Source: Deltaproteobacteria bacterium (GTDB lineage Bacteria; UBA10199; DSSB01). From it: DNA of 9,503 bases. Within the stretch, counting starts at the first letter, position 1. Each line of letters begins with the position of its first letter. The translations under genes were made by a program, and so were the position numbers. The notes below the pieces were generated by a model that was not told where the DNA came from, did no database searches, and saw nothing but the letters and a program-made list of their open reading frames with translations. Of the stretch, positions 1-6,705 are shown one piece after another. The stretch is from positions 1 to 9,503 of the forward strand of contig JAIOPF010000011.1 in assembly GCA_021414045.1 (NCBI GenBank), given 5' to 3'.

Positions 1-568
1 CGGCGATCATCTCCGGCGTCATCTCGGCATGAAACTGCAAGCCATAGGCCTTGGTGCCATAGCGGAAGGCCTGATGCAAAAAAAGCTGGGAGGAAGCTAG
101 CAATACGCTTCCCGCCGCCAATTCGAAAGTCTCTCCATGCCATTGGAACATCTCGAAGCGCCGCGGAAACTCCCCGAGCAGCGGGTCGCCCTTCGCCTCC
201 GGGCGCATCCACAACGGGTACCAGCCTATCTCTTTCTTCTCGCCGCGATAGACGCGCATCCCCAAGGCCTTGGCCAGCAATTGCGAACCGAGACAGACGC
301 CCAAGAAAGGCCGCTGGGCCTTCAGGGTCTCCTCGATGAGACGCAATTCTTCGCGGATAAAAGGGAGTTCGTGCCCATCGTTGGCACTCATGGGGCCGCC
401 CATGACGATGACGCCGTCGCAGTCGGGAGATTCCGAGACGTGCAGCGCCCTTAGGTCTTCCTTCCAGGACGAAATGAATCGAAGCTCGACTTCGAGTTCT
501 CGAAGGACCTTCTCGAAAGTTCCCAGCCCCTCGTAAGGCACATGTTGAAAGACCCAGATTTTTGGCAT
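1..568 (-). CDS. Class I glutamine amidotransferase (GMP synthase-like), C-terminus beyond window
   Basis: The first 189 codons read on the minus strand, starting MPKIWVFQHVPYEGLG, which is typical of stand-alone GATase1 proteins of the GMP-synthase amidotransferase-like group. Visible landmarks are the oxyanion-type segment VIVMGGPMSAND (residues 54-64), the nucleophile elbow GVCLGSQLLA with Cys92, and LQFHAEMT carrying His180 and Glu182 of the catalytic triad. Such enzymes release ammonia from glutamine or hydrolyse gamma-glutamyl bonds; the true substrate of this free-standing subgroup cannot be read from sequence. The start is well supported: a GGGGAGAG Shine-Dalgarno sequence lies just upstream on the minus strand. 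The gene is divergent from mutY, and its first nine codons overlap the longest form of mutY. About 50 or more residues probably lie beyond base 1. Confidence 0.9.
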   Translation of the reverse strand, partial: MPKIWVFQHVPYEGLGTFEKVLRELEVELRFISSWKEDLRALHVSESPDCDGVIVMGGPMSANDGHELPFIREELRLIEETLKAQRPFLGVCLGSQLLAKALGMRVYRGEKKEIGWYPLWMRPEAKGDPLLGEFPRRFEMFQWHGETFELAAGSVLLASSQLFLHQAFRYGTKAYGLQFHAEMTPEMIA

Positions 569-1654
569 AGGGCTCTCCCCGTGGAGACGAAATTTCAAAC
601 GGAGTTCCGCCGTAAGCTGCTTCAGTGGTACCGAAAATACAAGCGGGATCTCCCCTGGCGGAAGACGCGGGACCCTTATTCCATCTGGGTCAGCGAGATC
701 ATGCTGCAGCAGACCCAGGTCGCCACCGTCATCCCCTTCTACAAACGTTTTCTGAACCGATTTCCCGACCTTCGCTCCCTAGCCAAGGCTGAAGAAGAAG
801 AGGTTTTAGCCCAATGGGCGGGATTGGGTTATTATCGGCGCGCCAAGCTCCTGCAACGCGGCGCCCAAGAGGTTTTGGCCCGGCACGGCGGTGAATTGCC
901 TGATAACGCCGAAGCCTTGGAGGCCTTGCCCGGCATCGGGCCCTATACGGCGGGCGCCATCGCCTCCATCGCCTTCCAAAAACCCAGCCCCTTGGTCGAC
1001 GGTAACGTGATTCGCGTCTTGTCTCGGGTCTTTCGCCGACAAGGCCACGCAAAATCCCCGGCCTTGCAAAAGGAAATCTGGGGCTACGCCAAAGACCTGG
1101 TCGACCCCGCCCATCCCGGCGACTTCAACCAGGCCCTCATGGAGCTTGGCGCCACCGTCTGCCGCGTCGCCTTGCCCTCTTGCGGACGCTGTCCCCTGCA
1201 GGGACTATGCGCCGCCAAGGAATCCGGCGATCCCGAAGCTTATCCTGAAACTCCGCCAACCCAGAAGACCCTCAAGCTAGAACGCGCGGTCGCTGTCGCC
1301 CTGCAGGGCGAAGCCATCTTGCTGGTCAAATTCCGTCAATCGCGTTGGTTTCAGGGAATGTGGGGCCTGCCTCATGAATATGTCGCCGAAACAGGGGCTT
1401 CCCGGGAGATTGTCGCGGAATTCCTGGAGAATCATCTCGGAATCCGATTTCCCAAAGCCCAGGCCCTACCTTCGACCCGCCACTCCATCACCCACCATCG
1501 CATCGATTCTTTGGCCTGGATCGGTCAAAGCCAAGGAAAGCCCCGGCTCCTGGGCCCCATCTCCGAGGCTCGGTTTTTCACCCCGGAAGAGATCGCCGAC
1601 GCAGCCCTACCCAACTTCGACCGCAAGGTCCTGGAGGCGGCTAAGATAATCTAG
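542..1654 (+). CDS. mutY: A/G-specific adenine DNA glycosylase MutY
   Basis: A base-excision repair glycosylase that removes adenine paired with 8-oxoguanine. Numbering is for the 370-residue form. SEIMLQQTQV holds catalytic Glu52. The helix-hairpin-helix is LPGIGPYTAGAI (129-140), followed by VDGNVIRVLSR with catalytic Asp153. The 4Fe-4S ligands Cys207, Cys214, Cys217 and Cys223 have the classic C-x6-C-x2-C-x5-C spacing. A Nudix-like C-terminal domain that reads 8-oxoG spans about 245-365; its usual F-S-H recognition loop reads I-T-H here (316-318). Start: the ATG at 542 gives the longest form but lies inside the divergent amidotransferase gene and has only AAGG three bases upstream. GTG at 581 (residue 14) removes the overlap, sits 8 bases after AGGG, and gives an N-terminus of normal length, so it may be the real start. 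Family assignment is secure; the start is not. Confidence 0.95.
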   Translation: MLKDPDFWHRALPVETKFQTEFRRKLLQWYRKYKRDLPWRKTRDPYSIWVSEIMLQQTQVATVIPFYKRFLNRFPDLRSLAKAEEEEVLAQWAGLGYYRRAKLLQRGAQEVLARHGGELPDNAEALEALPGIGPYTAGAIASIAFQKPSPLVDGNVIRVLSRVFRRQGHAKSPALQKEIWGYAKDLVDPAHPGDFNQALMELGATVCRVALPSCGRCPLQGLCAAKESGDPEAYPETPPTQKTLKLERAVAVALQGEAILLVKFRQSRWFQGMWGLPHEYVAETGASREIVAEFLENHLGIRFPKAQALPSTRHSITHHRIDSLAWIGQSQGKPRLLGPISEARFFTPEEIADAALPNFDRKVLEAAKII

Positions 1655-1672
1655 GATAGACTTTCCCGGCGA

Positions 1673-1729
1673 CTCTGTGCCAAGGTTTCGCAACTCTGCG
1701 GTAGGTACTGACCGAAAATAAGTACAGAG
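1673..1729. repeat. Imperfect inverted repeat in the mutY / small-ORF gap
   Basis: CTCTGTGC (1673-1680) can pair with GTACAGAG (1722-1729) with one G-U pair, enclosing a smaller CGGT/ACCG stem (1699-1702 with 1711-1714). There is no T-tract after it, so it is not a convincing terminator. It ends just upstream of the 74-residue ORF and includes that ORF's GAGG ribosome-binding sequence, so folding could mask the site. Such short stems can occur by chance. Confidence 0.25.
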
Positions 1730-1740
1730 GGTTTTAGGCT

Positions 1741-1965
1741 ATGAGTAAAATCCCGAATCAAACCAACCAAGAAATCCGGCCGGGCGCCGTCCTGGGTTCG
1801 GACAATTTGCCCTTCGAATCGATGATTTTTTCGAATGACGCCGATAAGACGACCCCCGAAGCGCCGTCGCCTAGCGCCTCCCGCTTCGTCCCGCGAGATC
1901 CGGCCCAACACTTGACCGAGGCCCCCCGCCCCAACTTTTCGAAGCTGTTTCGTCCCAATTCTTAG
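1741..1965 (+). CDS. Small hypothetical protein (74 aa), low complexity
   Basis: I do not recognise this protein. It is rich in Pro, Ser, Asn and charged residues, has no hydrophobic segment long enough for a membrane helix, no signal peptide and no cysteine, and would be expected to be largely disordered. Support for it being real: ATG start with GAGG at 1727-1730 (10 bases before the start); third codon positions mostly G or C, as in the neighbours; and it fills an otherwise empty gap between mutY and the convergent flavin-reductase gene, with its TAG ending three bases from that gene's stop. The opposite strand is also open over much of this stretch, but with an unlikely Arg-rich composition. 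It could follow mutY in one transcript, 86 bases downstream. Function unknown. Confidence 0.5.
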   Translation: MSKIPNQTNQEIRPGAVLGSDNLPFESMIFSNDADKTTPEAPSPSASRFVPRDPAQHLTEAPRPNFSKLFRPNS

Positions 1966-1968
1966 TTC

Positions 1969-2454
1969 TTAATAATGGAAACCATTGCGACGAAGGTGGA
2001 CCATCGGCTGTCCCTCTTCCTCGTTACCGGCGTTCACGACTTCGGCCACGAACAATTGGTGGTCCCCCGCGTCGTAGACCTGCCTCAATTCGCACTCGAG
2101 GAAGCAGAGGCTGTTCTTGAGCAAGGGAACTCCCAAGGATTGACGCTCGATCGCGATCCCCGCGAAAGGATCTTGGCCTGGCTCGAAACCCCGACCGAAA
2201 TGCGCCAGCATGTCCTTTTGGCCGGTGTGCAGGAGGTTCAAGGCCAGTTTTTTGCTGTGCTGGATCATCTCGGCCACCGGACGCCCGCGCTTGACCGCGA
2301 AAGAGACCATCGGGGGCTCGAAAGAGACCTGTTGGTACCAAGAGGCGAGCATGGCTCCGCTCATTTGCCCGTCTTGCGCCGTTAAAACGGCGACCCCGCT
2401 GGCGATGCGCCCAAGCGCTTGGCCGATTTTGTCTTTGTGGGTGTTTTCCGACAT
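1969..2454 (-). CDS. Flavin reductase-like FMN-binding split-barrel protein
   Basis: A 161-residue protein of the flavin reductase-like family, which binds FMN and typically uses NAD(P)H to supply reduced flavin to a partner oxygenase or oxidase. Family features in order: LGRIASGVAVLTA (14-26), the flavin-contacting SGAMLASWYQQVSFEPP (32-48), LALNLLHTGQKDMLAHFG (70-87), and the conserved AGDHQLFVAEV stretch (129-139) with His132. It spans a whole single domain. The QVSFEPP/ALNLL style resembles the reductase modules of diflavin flavoproteins more than HpaC, an impression only. No partner oxygenase is nearby, so the physiological acceptor is unknown. The start is firm: AAAGGAGC lies about 5 bases upstream of the ATG on the minus strand. 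It is divergent from the ygfZ operon and convergent with the small ORF. Confidence 0.88.
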   Translation of the reverse strand: MSENTHKDKIGQALGRIASGVAVLTAQDGQMSGAMLASWYQQVSFEPPMVSFAVKRGRPVAEMIQHSKKLALNLLHTGQKDMLAHFGRGFEPGQDPFAGIAIERQSLGVPLLKNSLCFLECELRQVYDAGDHQLFVAEVVNAGNEEEGQPMVHLRRNGFHY

Positions 2455-2472
2455 AAACGCTCCTTTGATGCT

Positions 2473-2500
2473 ATTTTAAAGATGGCACCGCCGGGCTCAA
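2473..2500 (-). promoter_or_regulatory. Putative sigma70-type promoter for the flavin reductase gene
   Basis: Read on the minus strand, TTGAGC (plus 2495-2500) and TAAAAT (plus 2473-2478) are separated by 16 bases: 4 of 6 and 5 of 6 matches to the consensus hexamers. The predicted start site near 2466 leaves a leader of roughly 12 bases, just enough to carry the Shine-Dalgarno sequence. Assigned by eye only. Confidence 0.45.
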
Positions 2501-2532
2501 AGAGCAAAAAAAATCTTGGGTATTTCGCCTAA

Positions 2533-2561
2533 TTGACCCCGCGAGACACCCAATATATAGC
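2533..2561 (+). promoter_or_regulatory. Putative promoter of the ygfZ-hpnCDE operon
   Basis: TTGACC (2533-2538, 5 of 6 consensus) is followed after 17 bases by TATAGC (2556-2561); TATATA at 2554-2559 with a 15-base spacer is the alternative. An eight-A tract at 2506-2513 lies at about the position of an UP element. The predicted start site, 2566-2569, coincides with the ygfZ ATG, and no Shine-Dalgarno sequence precedes that ATG, so the mRNA may be leaderless. An in-frame TTG at 2533 would extend the protein by 12 residues, but it is better explained as the -35 box. Confidence 0.5.
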
Positions 2562-2568
2562 GAATCCC

Positions 2569-3591
2569 ATGCCCCATTTTTCCGAGACAAAGCCCGACGC
2601 CATCAGCCCATTTCTGGATCCTAGTTATAACGCCGCTCAGGACGCCGCGGCTTGGTTGGAATTGAGCGCGGAACAAATTTTCGAGCTCACGGGCGACGAA
2701 CGCAAGACTTTCCTCAACGCCTACATCACTCAGGACATCAAAAATCTCGGAATGGACCGCCTCGCCCAGGGAGCCTTCCTCACCCAAAAGGGCAAACTCG
2801 TCAGCGAGTCCTGGGTTTTGAACCTGTCCGACAAAATCTTGCTGCTGTTCCCCCCGGGTTTCGGCGAACGCGTCGAGAAACACCTCGCGACTTTCTTGAT
2901 GTTCGCCAACGTCACTTTTCGCAACGTCAGCCAAGATTGGGCTCATTTCGCCCTGCTGGGCCCCAAAGTCGGGGAGTTTTGGAAGGCGCTCACGGCCCAA
3001 GAAATTCCCACAGCCGAAGGTCCCCTGCAAAAAATCCACTGGGAAGGAGTGCCCCTTCTCGCCTTCGTCTCGCCGCGCTTCGGCACCAAAGCCGTGGAGG
3101 CCCTCCTGCCCGCTCACATGGGTCCGGCTTTTCGAGAACGTCTCGCCTCGCTCCAACCCGAAGGCCTCGAGAAATTGAGCGAAGCCGCCCGCGAAACGCT
3201 GCGCCTCGAGGCCGGTATTCCCAAAATGGGCGTGGACATGGGCGAGGAACACCTAGTCGCCGAAGTCGGCTTAAACGAGGGCGCGACGAGTTTCACCAAG
3301 GGTTGTTACCTAGGCCAAGAAACCACCGCCCGGGTCCAAAGCCGGGGACACGTCAATCGTCGCTTGATTCCCCTGCAATTAAGCGGGATTTCCGAGGCCG
3401 CCCTGCCTCTCGAGATCTTTCAAGGCGAAAAAAAGGTCGGTATCTTGACCTCGGCCGTAAAATCACCGAAGTTCGGAGCAGCCATCGGACTGGGCACGGT
3501 TTCGCTGCAGGCTTTGGAGAATTCGGAAGAACTCTTCGCCGCGAACGCGGAAGGCAAAAACTTGATCCAGCCACGGCGGAAAAACGCATGA
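2569..3591 (+). CDS. ygfZ: YgfZ-family folate-binding, T-protein-like Fe-S maintenance protein
   Basis: A 340-residue member of the YgfZ/GcvT-related family (COG0354). These proteins bind folate and help build or maintain certain iron-sulfur enzymes. The diagnostic motif KGCYLGQETTAR, with the conserved Cys, lies at residues 244-255. The N-terminal half has the usual early blocks: LTGDERKTFLNAYITQDI, then a GAFLTQKGKLVSE stretch that presents the substrate-facing loop. ETLRLEAGIPKMGVDM precedes the signature as in relatives. Length is close to E. coli YgfZ (326). I prefer the ATG at 2569 over an upstream in-frame TTG because that TTG overlaps a good -35 box. It is the first gene of the operon, and its stop overlaps the hpnC start (ATGA, 3588-3591). 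A link between Fe-S maintenance and squalene synthesis is not obvious; co-transcription may be incidental. Confidence 0.9.
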   Translation: MPHFSETKPDAISPFLDPSYNAAQDAAAWLELSAEQIFELTGDERKTFLNAYITQDIKNLGMDRLAQGAFLTQKGKLVSESWVLNLSDKILLLFPPGFGERVEKHLATFLMFANVTFRNVSQDWAHFALLGPKVGEFWKALTAQEIPTAEGPLQKIHWEGVPLLAFVSPRFGTKAVEALLPAHMGPAFRERLASLQPEGLEKLSEAARETLRLEAGIPKMGVDMGEEHLVAEVGLNEGATSFTKGCYLGQETTARVQSRGHVNRRLIPLQLSGISEAALPLEIFQGEKKVGILTSAVKSPKFGAAIGLGTVSLQALENSEELFAANAEGKNLIQPRRKNA

Positions 3592-4589
3592 CCGAAAATC
3601 TTCCACAAACCTACCCGATCGACGAAGTGCTCATGAAGAAGCACTGGAACCTCGCCGACGCCTTCCGTTACTGCGAACGTCTGGCCCGCAATCATTACGA
3701 GAATTTTCCCGTCGGCAGCGTCCTCATCCCCAAGGAACTGCGGCCCTACGTCTGGGCCATCTATGCCTTCGCCAGGCGAGCCGACGACATCGCCGACGAG
3801 GATTTTCCCGAAGTCGAGCGCCTTCCCGCCCTGCGGGCCTGGCAGGGCCTCCTCGAAAAAAGCCAGATCGCTCCCGTCAATCATCCGGTTTTCCTGGCGG
3901 TCAAGGAGACGATTCGGAAGTTCCAAATCCCGGTGCAATGGCTGATCGACCTCGTCACCGCCTTCAAGTGGGACGTGGAGGTCAAGCGCTACCCGACCTT
4001 CAAGGACGTGCTTTATTATTGCCGCCATTCCGCGAATCCGGTGGGCCGTTTGGTCCTCTATCTCTTCGGCTACCGCGACGAGCGGCTCATGCTTTATTCC
4101 GACCAAATCTGCTCGGCGCTGCAGCTCGCCAATTTTTGGCAGGATATCTCGGTGGATCTCGAGAAAAACCGCATTTACCTGCCCCTCGAGGATCTCAAGC
4201 GCTTCCAAGTCACCGAGGCGGAACTCTTCGCGAAAGACGCCTCGCCTCGCTTCCGCGACTTGCTGCGATTCGAGGTCGAGCGCACCGAGGAGATGTTCCG
4301 CGAAGGCGCCCCCTTGATTCGAGCCGTGAAGGGAAGATTGCGCCTCGAATTGAAATGCACGGTCCTAGGCGGCATGGGTATCCTGAAAAAAGTGCGGGAA
4401 GCGGATTTCGACACCCTCTCGAGTCGGCCTACTTTCAACAAGACGGACAAGGGCAAAATTCTCATCAAGGCCCTCTTCGGCTTTAAACGGTCCCTGCGCC
4501 CGCCGAAAATTTCCAGTGAGGTTCATCCTCCGGAAATGCCGGCCGATGCGGCGCCTCCACTACCCGTCGATGAGGGATCGCCCCCATGA
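3588..4589 (+). CDS. hpnC: Hydroxysqualene synthase HpnC
   Basis: A 333-residue all-alpha squalene/phytoene synthase family protein. Position and sequence suggest HpnC, which converts presqualene diphosphate to hydroxysqualene. Both diphosphate/Mg-binding acidic motifs are present: YAFARRADDIADE with D66, D67 and D70, and LANFWQDISVDLEKNRIYLP with D186 and D190. The N-terminal LADAFRYCERLARNHYENFPV is typical of HpnC rather than HpnD. Residues 303-333 form a proline- and acid-rich tail outside the catalytic domain, probably disordered. The start is the ATG overlapping the ygfZ stop as ATGA; GGCGGA about 7 bases upstream is a weak ribosome site, and translation is probably coupled. A longer open frame continues upstream in this reading frame, but it only shadows ygfZ. 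The stop in turn overlaps the hpnD start. Confidence 0.92.
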   Translation: MTENLPQTYPIDEVLMKKHWNLADAFRYCERLARNHYENFPVGSVLIPKELRPYVWAIYAFARRADDIADEDFPEVERLPALRAWQGLLEKSQIAPVNHPVFLAVKETIRKFQIPVQWLIDLVTAFKWDVEVKRYPTFKDVLYYCRHSANPVGRLVLYLFGYRDERLMLYSDQICSALQLANFWQDISVDLEKNRIYLPLEDLKRFQVTEAELFAKDASPRFRDLLRFEVERTEEMFREGAPLIRAVKGRLRLELKCTVLGGMGILKKVREADFDTLSSRPTFNKTDKGKILIKALFGFKRSLRPPKISSEVHPPEMPADAAPPLPVDEGSPP

Positions 4590-5443
4590 AAGCCCAACCT
4601 TTAAGCGGCGCCGAACTCGCTCCGGCCTTGGGCACGGAAGAGATCGTCCGCGGCAGCAAAAGCAATTTCGTTCTTTCCTTCCTGGCCCTCCCGGCCGACC
4701 AACGCGAAGGCATCTCGGACTTTTACGCCTTGAGCCGCGTGGTCGACGACGCAGTCGACGAGCATGGACCGGAAGAAGCCGAGGGCTTGCTCCGGTTTTG
4801 GCGGGAGGAAATCGCGCTCTGCTACTCCGGCCAACCCACCCATCCGGTGACCCGGGCCATGCAGCGGACAATACGCCGTTTCGACATCCCGCATCGCTAT
4901 CTCGAGCTGTTGGTCGAGGGTTGCGAAATGGACCTGAAGAAGAAGCGCTACGCGAATTTTCAAGAGCTCGAGGGCTATTGCTACCGCGTCGCCGGGGTCA
5001 TCGGCCTCGTCTGCATGAAGATTTTCGGCTTGGGCGGCGAGGAGGCCGAGCGCTCGGCCGTCGACCTAGGTTTAGCGCTGCAGCTCACCAACATCCTACG
5101 CGACGTCAAATGCGACGCGGAGATCGGGCGTCTCTACCTGCCGCGGGAAGAGATTGTGAGGTTCGGACTCGAGGAGGGAGATCTGCTCGCGGGAAAAATG
5201 CAGCCCAAGCTCGTGCCCTTGCTGCAATTTCAGGCGGAACGGGCCCAAGACTACTTCGACCGCGCCTTCGCCACCATGAAGCGCCTGCCGCACAAACCGC
5301 TGATCGCAGCCTGGATCATGGGCAAGACCTACCATCGCATCCTGAAAAAGATCCGGTCCCGCGGTTACGACGTCTTTTCGAAAAAAATTCAGCTCTCCAA
5401 ACCCCTCAAGGCTTGGATCGCGCTTCGAGAAAGACTACTCTAG
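4586..5443 (+). CDS. hpnD: Presqualene diphosphate synthase HpnD
   Basis: A 285-residue squalene/phytoene synthase paralogue of the preceding gene, expected to condense two farnesyl diphosphates to presqualene diphosphate. The first acidic motif is YALSRVVDDAVDE with D54, D55 and D58; the second is LQLTNILRDVKCDAEIGRLY with D173 and D177. SKSNFVLSFLALP near the N-terminus (24-36) is the usual substrate-pocket start of this subgroup, and MDLKKKRYANFQELEGYCYRVAG (115-137) is the conserved central block. HpnD is preferred over phytoene synthase (CrtB) because of the hpnC and hpnE neighbours and the short length. The ATG at 4586 overlaps the hpnC stop (ATGA), with GAGGGA (4572-4577) 8 bases upstream. 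The gene looks intact. Confidence 0.92.
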   Translation: MKAQPLSGAELAPALGTEEIVRGSKSNFVLSFLALPADQREGISDFYALSRVVDDAVDEHGPEEAEGLLRFWREEIALCYSGQPTHPVTRAMQRTIRRFDIPHRYLELLVEGCEMDLKKKRYANFQELEGYCYRVAGVIGLVCMKIFGLGGEEAERSAVDLGLALQLTNILRDVKCDAEIGRLYLPREEIVRFGLEEGDLLAGKMQPKLVPLLQFQAERAQDYFDRAFATMKRLPHKPLIAAWIMGKTYHRILKKIRSRGYDVFSKKIQLSKPLKAWIALRERLL

Positions 5444-5476
5444 CCACCCCACCCCCAAATTTGTTATCGGAGTCGG

Positions 5477-5758
5477 ATGCCTTTTCAGCAAAACATCGAC
5501 GTGACCATCGTCGGCGGCGGTTTCGCCGGCCTCGCGGCGGCCTTGCGCCTGCATCGCGCCGGCGCCAAAATCCGCCTGCTGGAAAAGCGCCCCTTCTTCG
5601 GGGGCAGGGCTTATTCCTTCAAGGAACCGAAAACCGGCGAGACCCTCGACAACGGACAGCACCTCCTCATGGGCTGCTACCACGAGACCTTCGCTTTTTT
5701 GCGTGACTTGGGCACCTTCGACCGCCTCGACATCCAGAACGGCCCATGCTCACCCTGA
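5477..5758 (+). CDS. hpnE: hpnE 5' fragment: FAD-binding N-terminus of squalene-associated desaturase (disrupted)
   Basis: The first 93 codons of the HpnE-type FAD-dependent oxidoreductase, which reduces hydroxysqualene to squalene. The Rossmann dinucleotide motif is intact: VTIVGGGFAGLAAALRLHRAG with the Gly cluster at 13-18, the ribose-binding Glu36 at the end of strand two, and GGRAYSF (42-48). The family block LDNGQHLLMGCYHETFAFLR follows at 58-76. Homology seems to end around residue 88 (DIQN), and the frame closes at TGA (5756-5758) after a few unrelated residues. The rest of the enzyme resumes in another frame from about 5746. GGAG (5469-5472) precedes the ATG; the gap from hpnD is 33 bases. 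Alone this fragment cannot be active: it lacks the substrate domain and the C-terminal FAD-binding segment. Confidence 0.85.
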   Translation: MPFQQNIDVTIVGGGFAGLAAALRLHRAGAKIRLLEKRPFFGGRAYSFKEPKTGETLDNGQHLLMGCYHETFAFLRDLGTFDRLDIQNGPCSP

Positions 5759-6705
5759 TGAACCTGAGCAAGAAGGCTCGGGGCAACGGCCACGCCTTGG
5801 ACGATCTTTCGGTGCGGGACCTCTTGCAGAATACCGGTCAAACCGAGGACGCGGTCGCGAAATTTTGGGAACCCTTGGCCTTGGCCACGCTCAACGAATC
5901 CCTCGACATTGCCAGCGCCCGGCTCTTCGCCGAGGTCTTGAGGCGGGCCTTGCTCTCCAAGAAATCCGATTCTAACTTGGCCATTTCCAAGGTGGGATTG
6001 AGCGATCTCTTCGCGACGCCCATGCAGCAATACCTCGAAGGTCACGGAGTGCCGCTTTCGTTCAACACCCAAGCCACCCGCGTGACGCGAGAGGGGGCTG
6101 GTTTCCTGGTCGAGACCAACACCGGCGAACGATTCGCCACCGACCAACTGCTGCTCGCCACTCCGCCCAACGCGCTCGCCAAGCTTCTGGCGGAAAGCGG
6201 TTCCGAATTTCAGGGGCTATTCCCGGAACTCGTCCGTTTCGGCAGCGCCCCCATCGTCTCGATCAATCTTTGGTTCGAAAATTTCCATCCCCCGCAAAGG
6301 ATGCTGGGACTGGTCAACAGTCCCATCCACTGGGTCTTCGACAAGAGCAAGATCTTGACGGGCCAGAGAAGTTCGCACCTGACCTTGGTCGTCAGCGGGG
6401 CCCACGCCTTGGCCCAGGAAAACAAAGAAAACCTGGTCAAGCTCGCCTGCGCCGAATTGCAGCGCTTTTTTCCCGAACTCGAGAACGCCCGCTTGTACCA
6501 CTCGCAAGTCGTGAAAGAACTCGAAGCGACTTTCAGCGCCCAGCGTGGCCTCAACCGCTACCGCCCCTCGAATCGGACGGCCCTGCCGGGCCTTTACCTG
6601 GCCGGCGACTGGACCGACACGGGACTTCCCGCCACCATCGAGAGCGCGGTTTTAAGCGGCCACCAAGCCGCCGACGCCCTTTTGGAGTCTCACCATGCCC
6701 GCTAA
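5746..6705 (+). CDS. hpnE: hpnE 3' fragment: substrate and C-terminal FAD domain of squalene-associated desaturase
   Basis: A 319-residue frame that continues HpnE after the break. Recognisable blocks are FWEPLALATLNE (about 41-52), SARLFAEVLRRALL (58-71), KVGLSDLF (82-89), QLLLATPPNAL and the C-terminal FAD-binding signature YLAGDWTDTGLPATIESAV (284-302). Codon use and sequence conservation look normal up to the TAA, so decay has not spread through the gene. It could initiate at ATG 5746, or at ATG 5758 where TGATG overlaps the upstream stop and would allow coupled re-initiation, but neither has a good Shine-Dalgarno sequence. The two fragments together span 1229 bases, not a multiple of three, and appear to lack about 40-50 residues seen between these blocks in HpnE relatives. 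The stop overlaps the HAD hydrolase start by 11 bases. Confidence 0.87.
   Translation: MLTLMNLSKKARGNGHALDDLSVRDLLQNTGQTEDAVAKFWEPLALATLNESLDIASARLFAEVLRRALLSKKSDSNLAISKVGLSDLFATPMQQYLEGHGVPLSFNTQATRVTREGAGFLVETNTGERFATDQLLLATPPNALAKLLAESGSEFQGLFPELVRFGSAPIVSINLWFENFHPPQRMLGLVNSPIHWVFDKSKILTGQRSSHLTLVVSGAHALAQENKENLVKLACAELQRFFPELENARLYHSQVVKELEATFSAQRGLNRYRPSNRTALPGLYLAGDWTDTGLPATIESAVLSGHQAADALLESHHAR

Noticed and set aside
1651..1911. Minus-strand 86-codon open frame opposite the small ORF
   Set aside because: Arg-rich and overlapping the mutY stop; the plus-strand 74-codon ORF has a ribosome site and better codon use.
2495..2513. GCTC-AAA-GAGC stem followed by eight A as a terminator
   Set aside because: On the plus strand the tract is A rather than T, and on the minus strand the T-run precedes the stem; the position between divergent genes fits promoter elements instead.
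2497..3252. Minus-strand 251-codon open frame opposite ygfZ
   Set aside because: Antisense shadow of a well-conserved gene; no recognisable motifs and no matching start signals.
2652..3587. Long open frame running into hpnC that would give a 645-residue protein
   Set aside because: The upstream part is an Arg/Pro-rich shadow of ygfZ in another frame; real hpnC homology begins at the ATG overlapping the ygfZ stop.
3420..4208. Minus-strand 262-codon open frame opposite ygfZ/hpnC
   Set aside because: Antisense reading across two conserved genes, with no family resemblance.
4516..5706. A 396-codon open frame over hpnD
   Set aside because: Its composition is Arg/Pro/Gly-rich low complexity, typical of an out-of-frame reading of a GC-rich gene; hpnD in the other frame has clear motifs.
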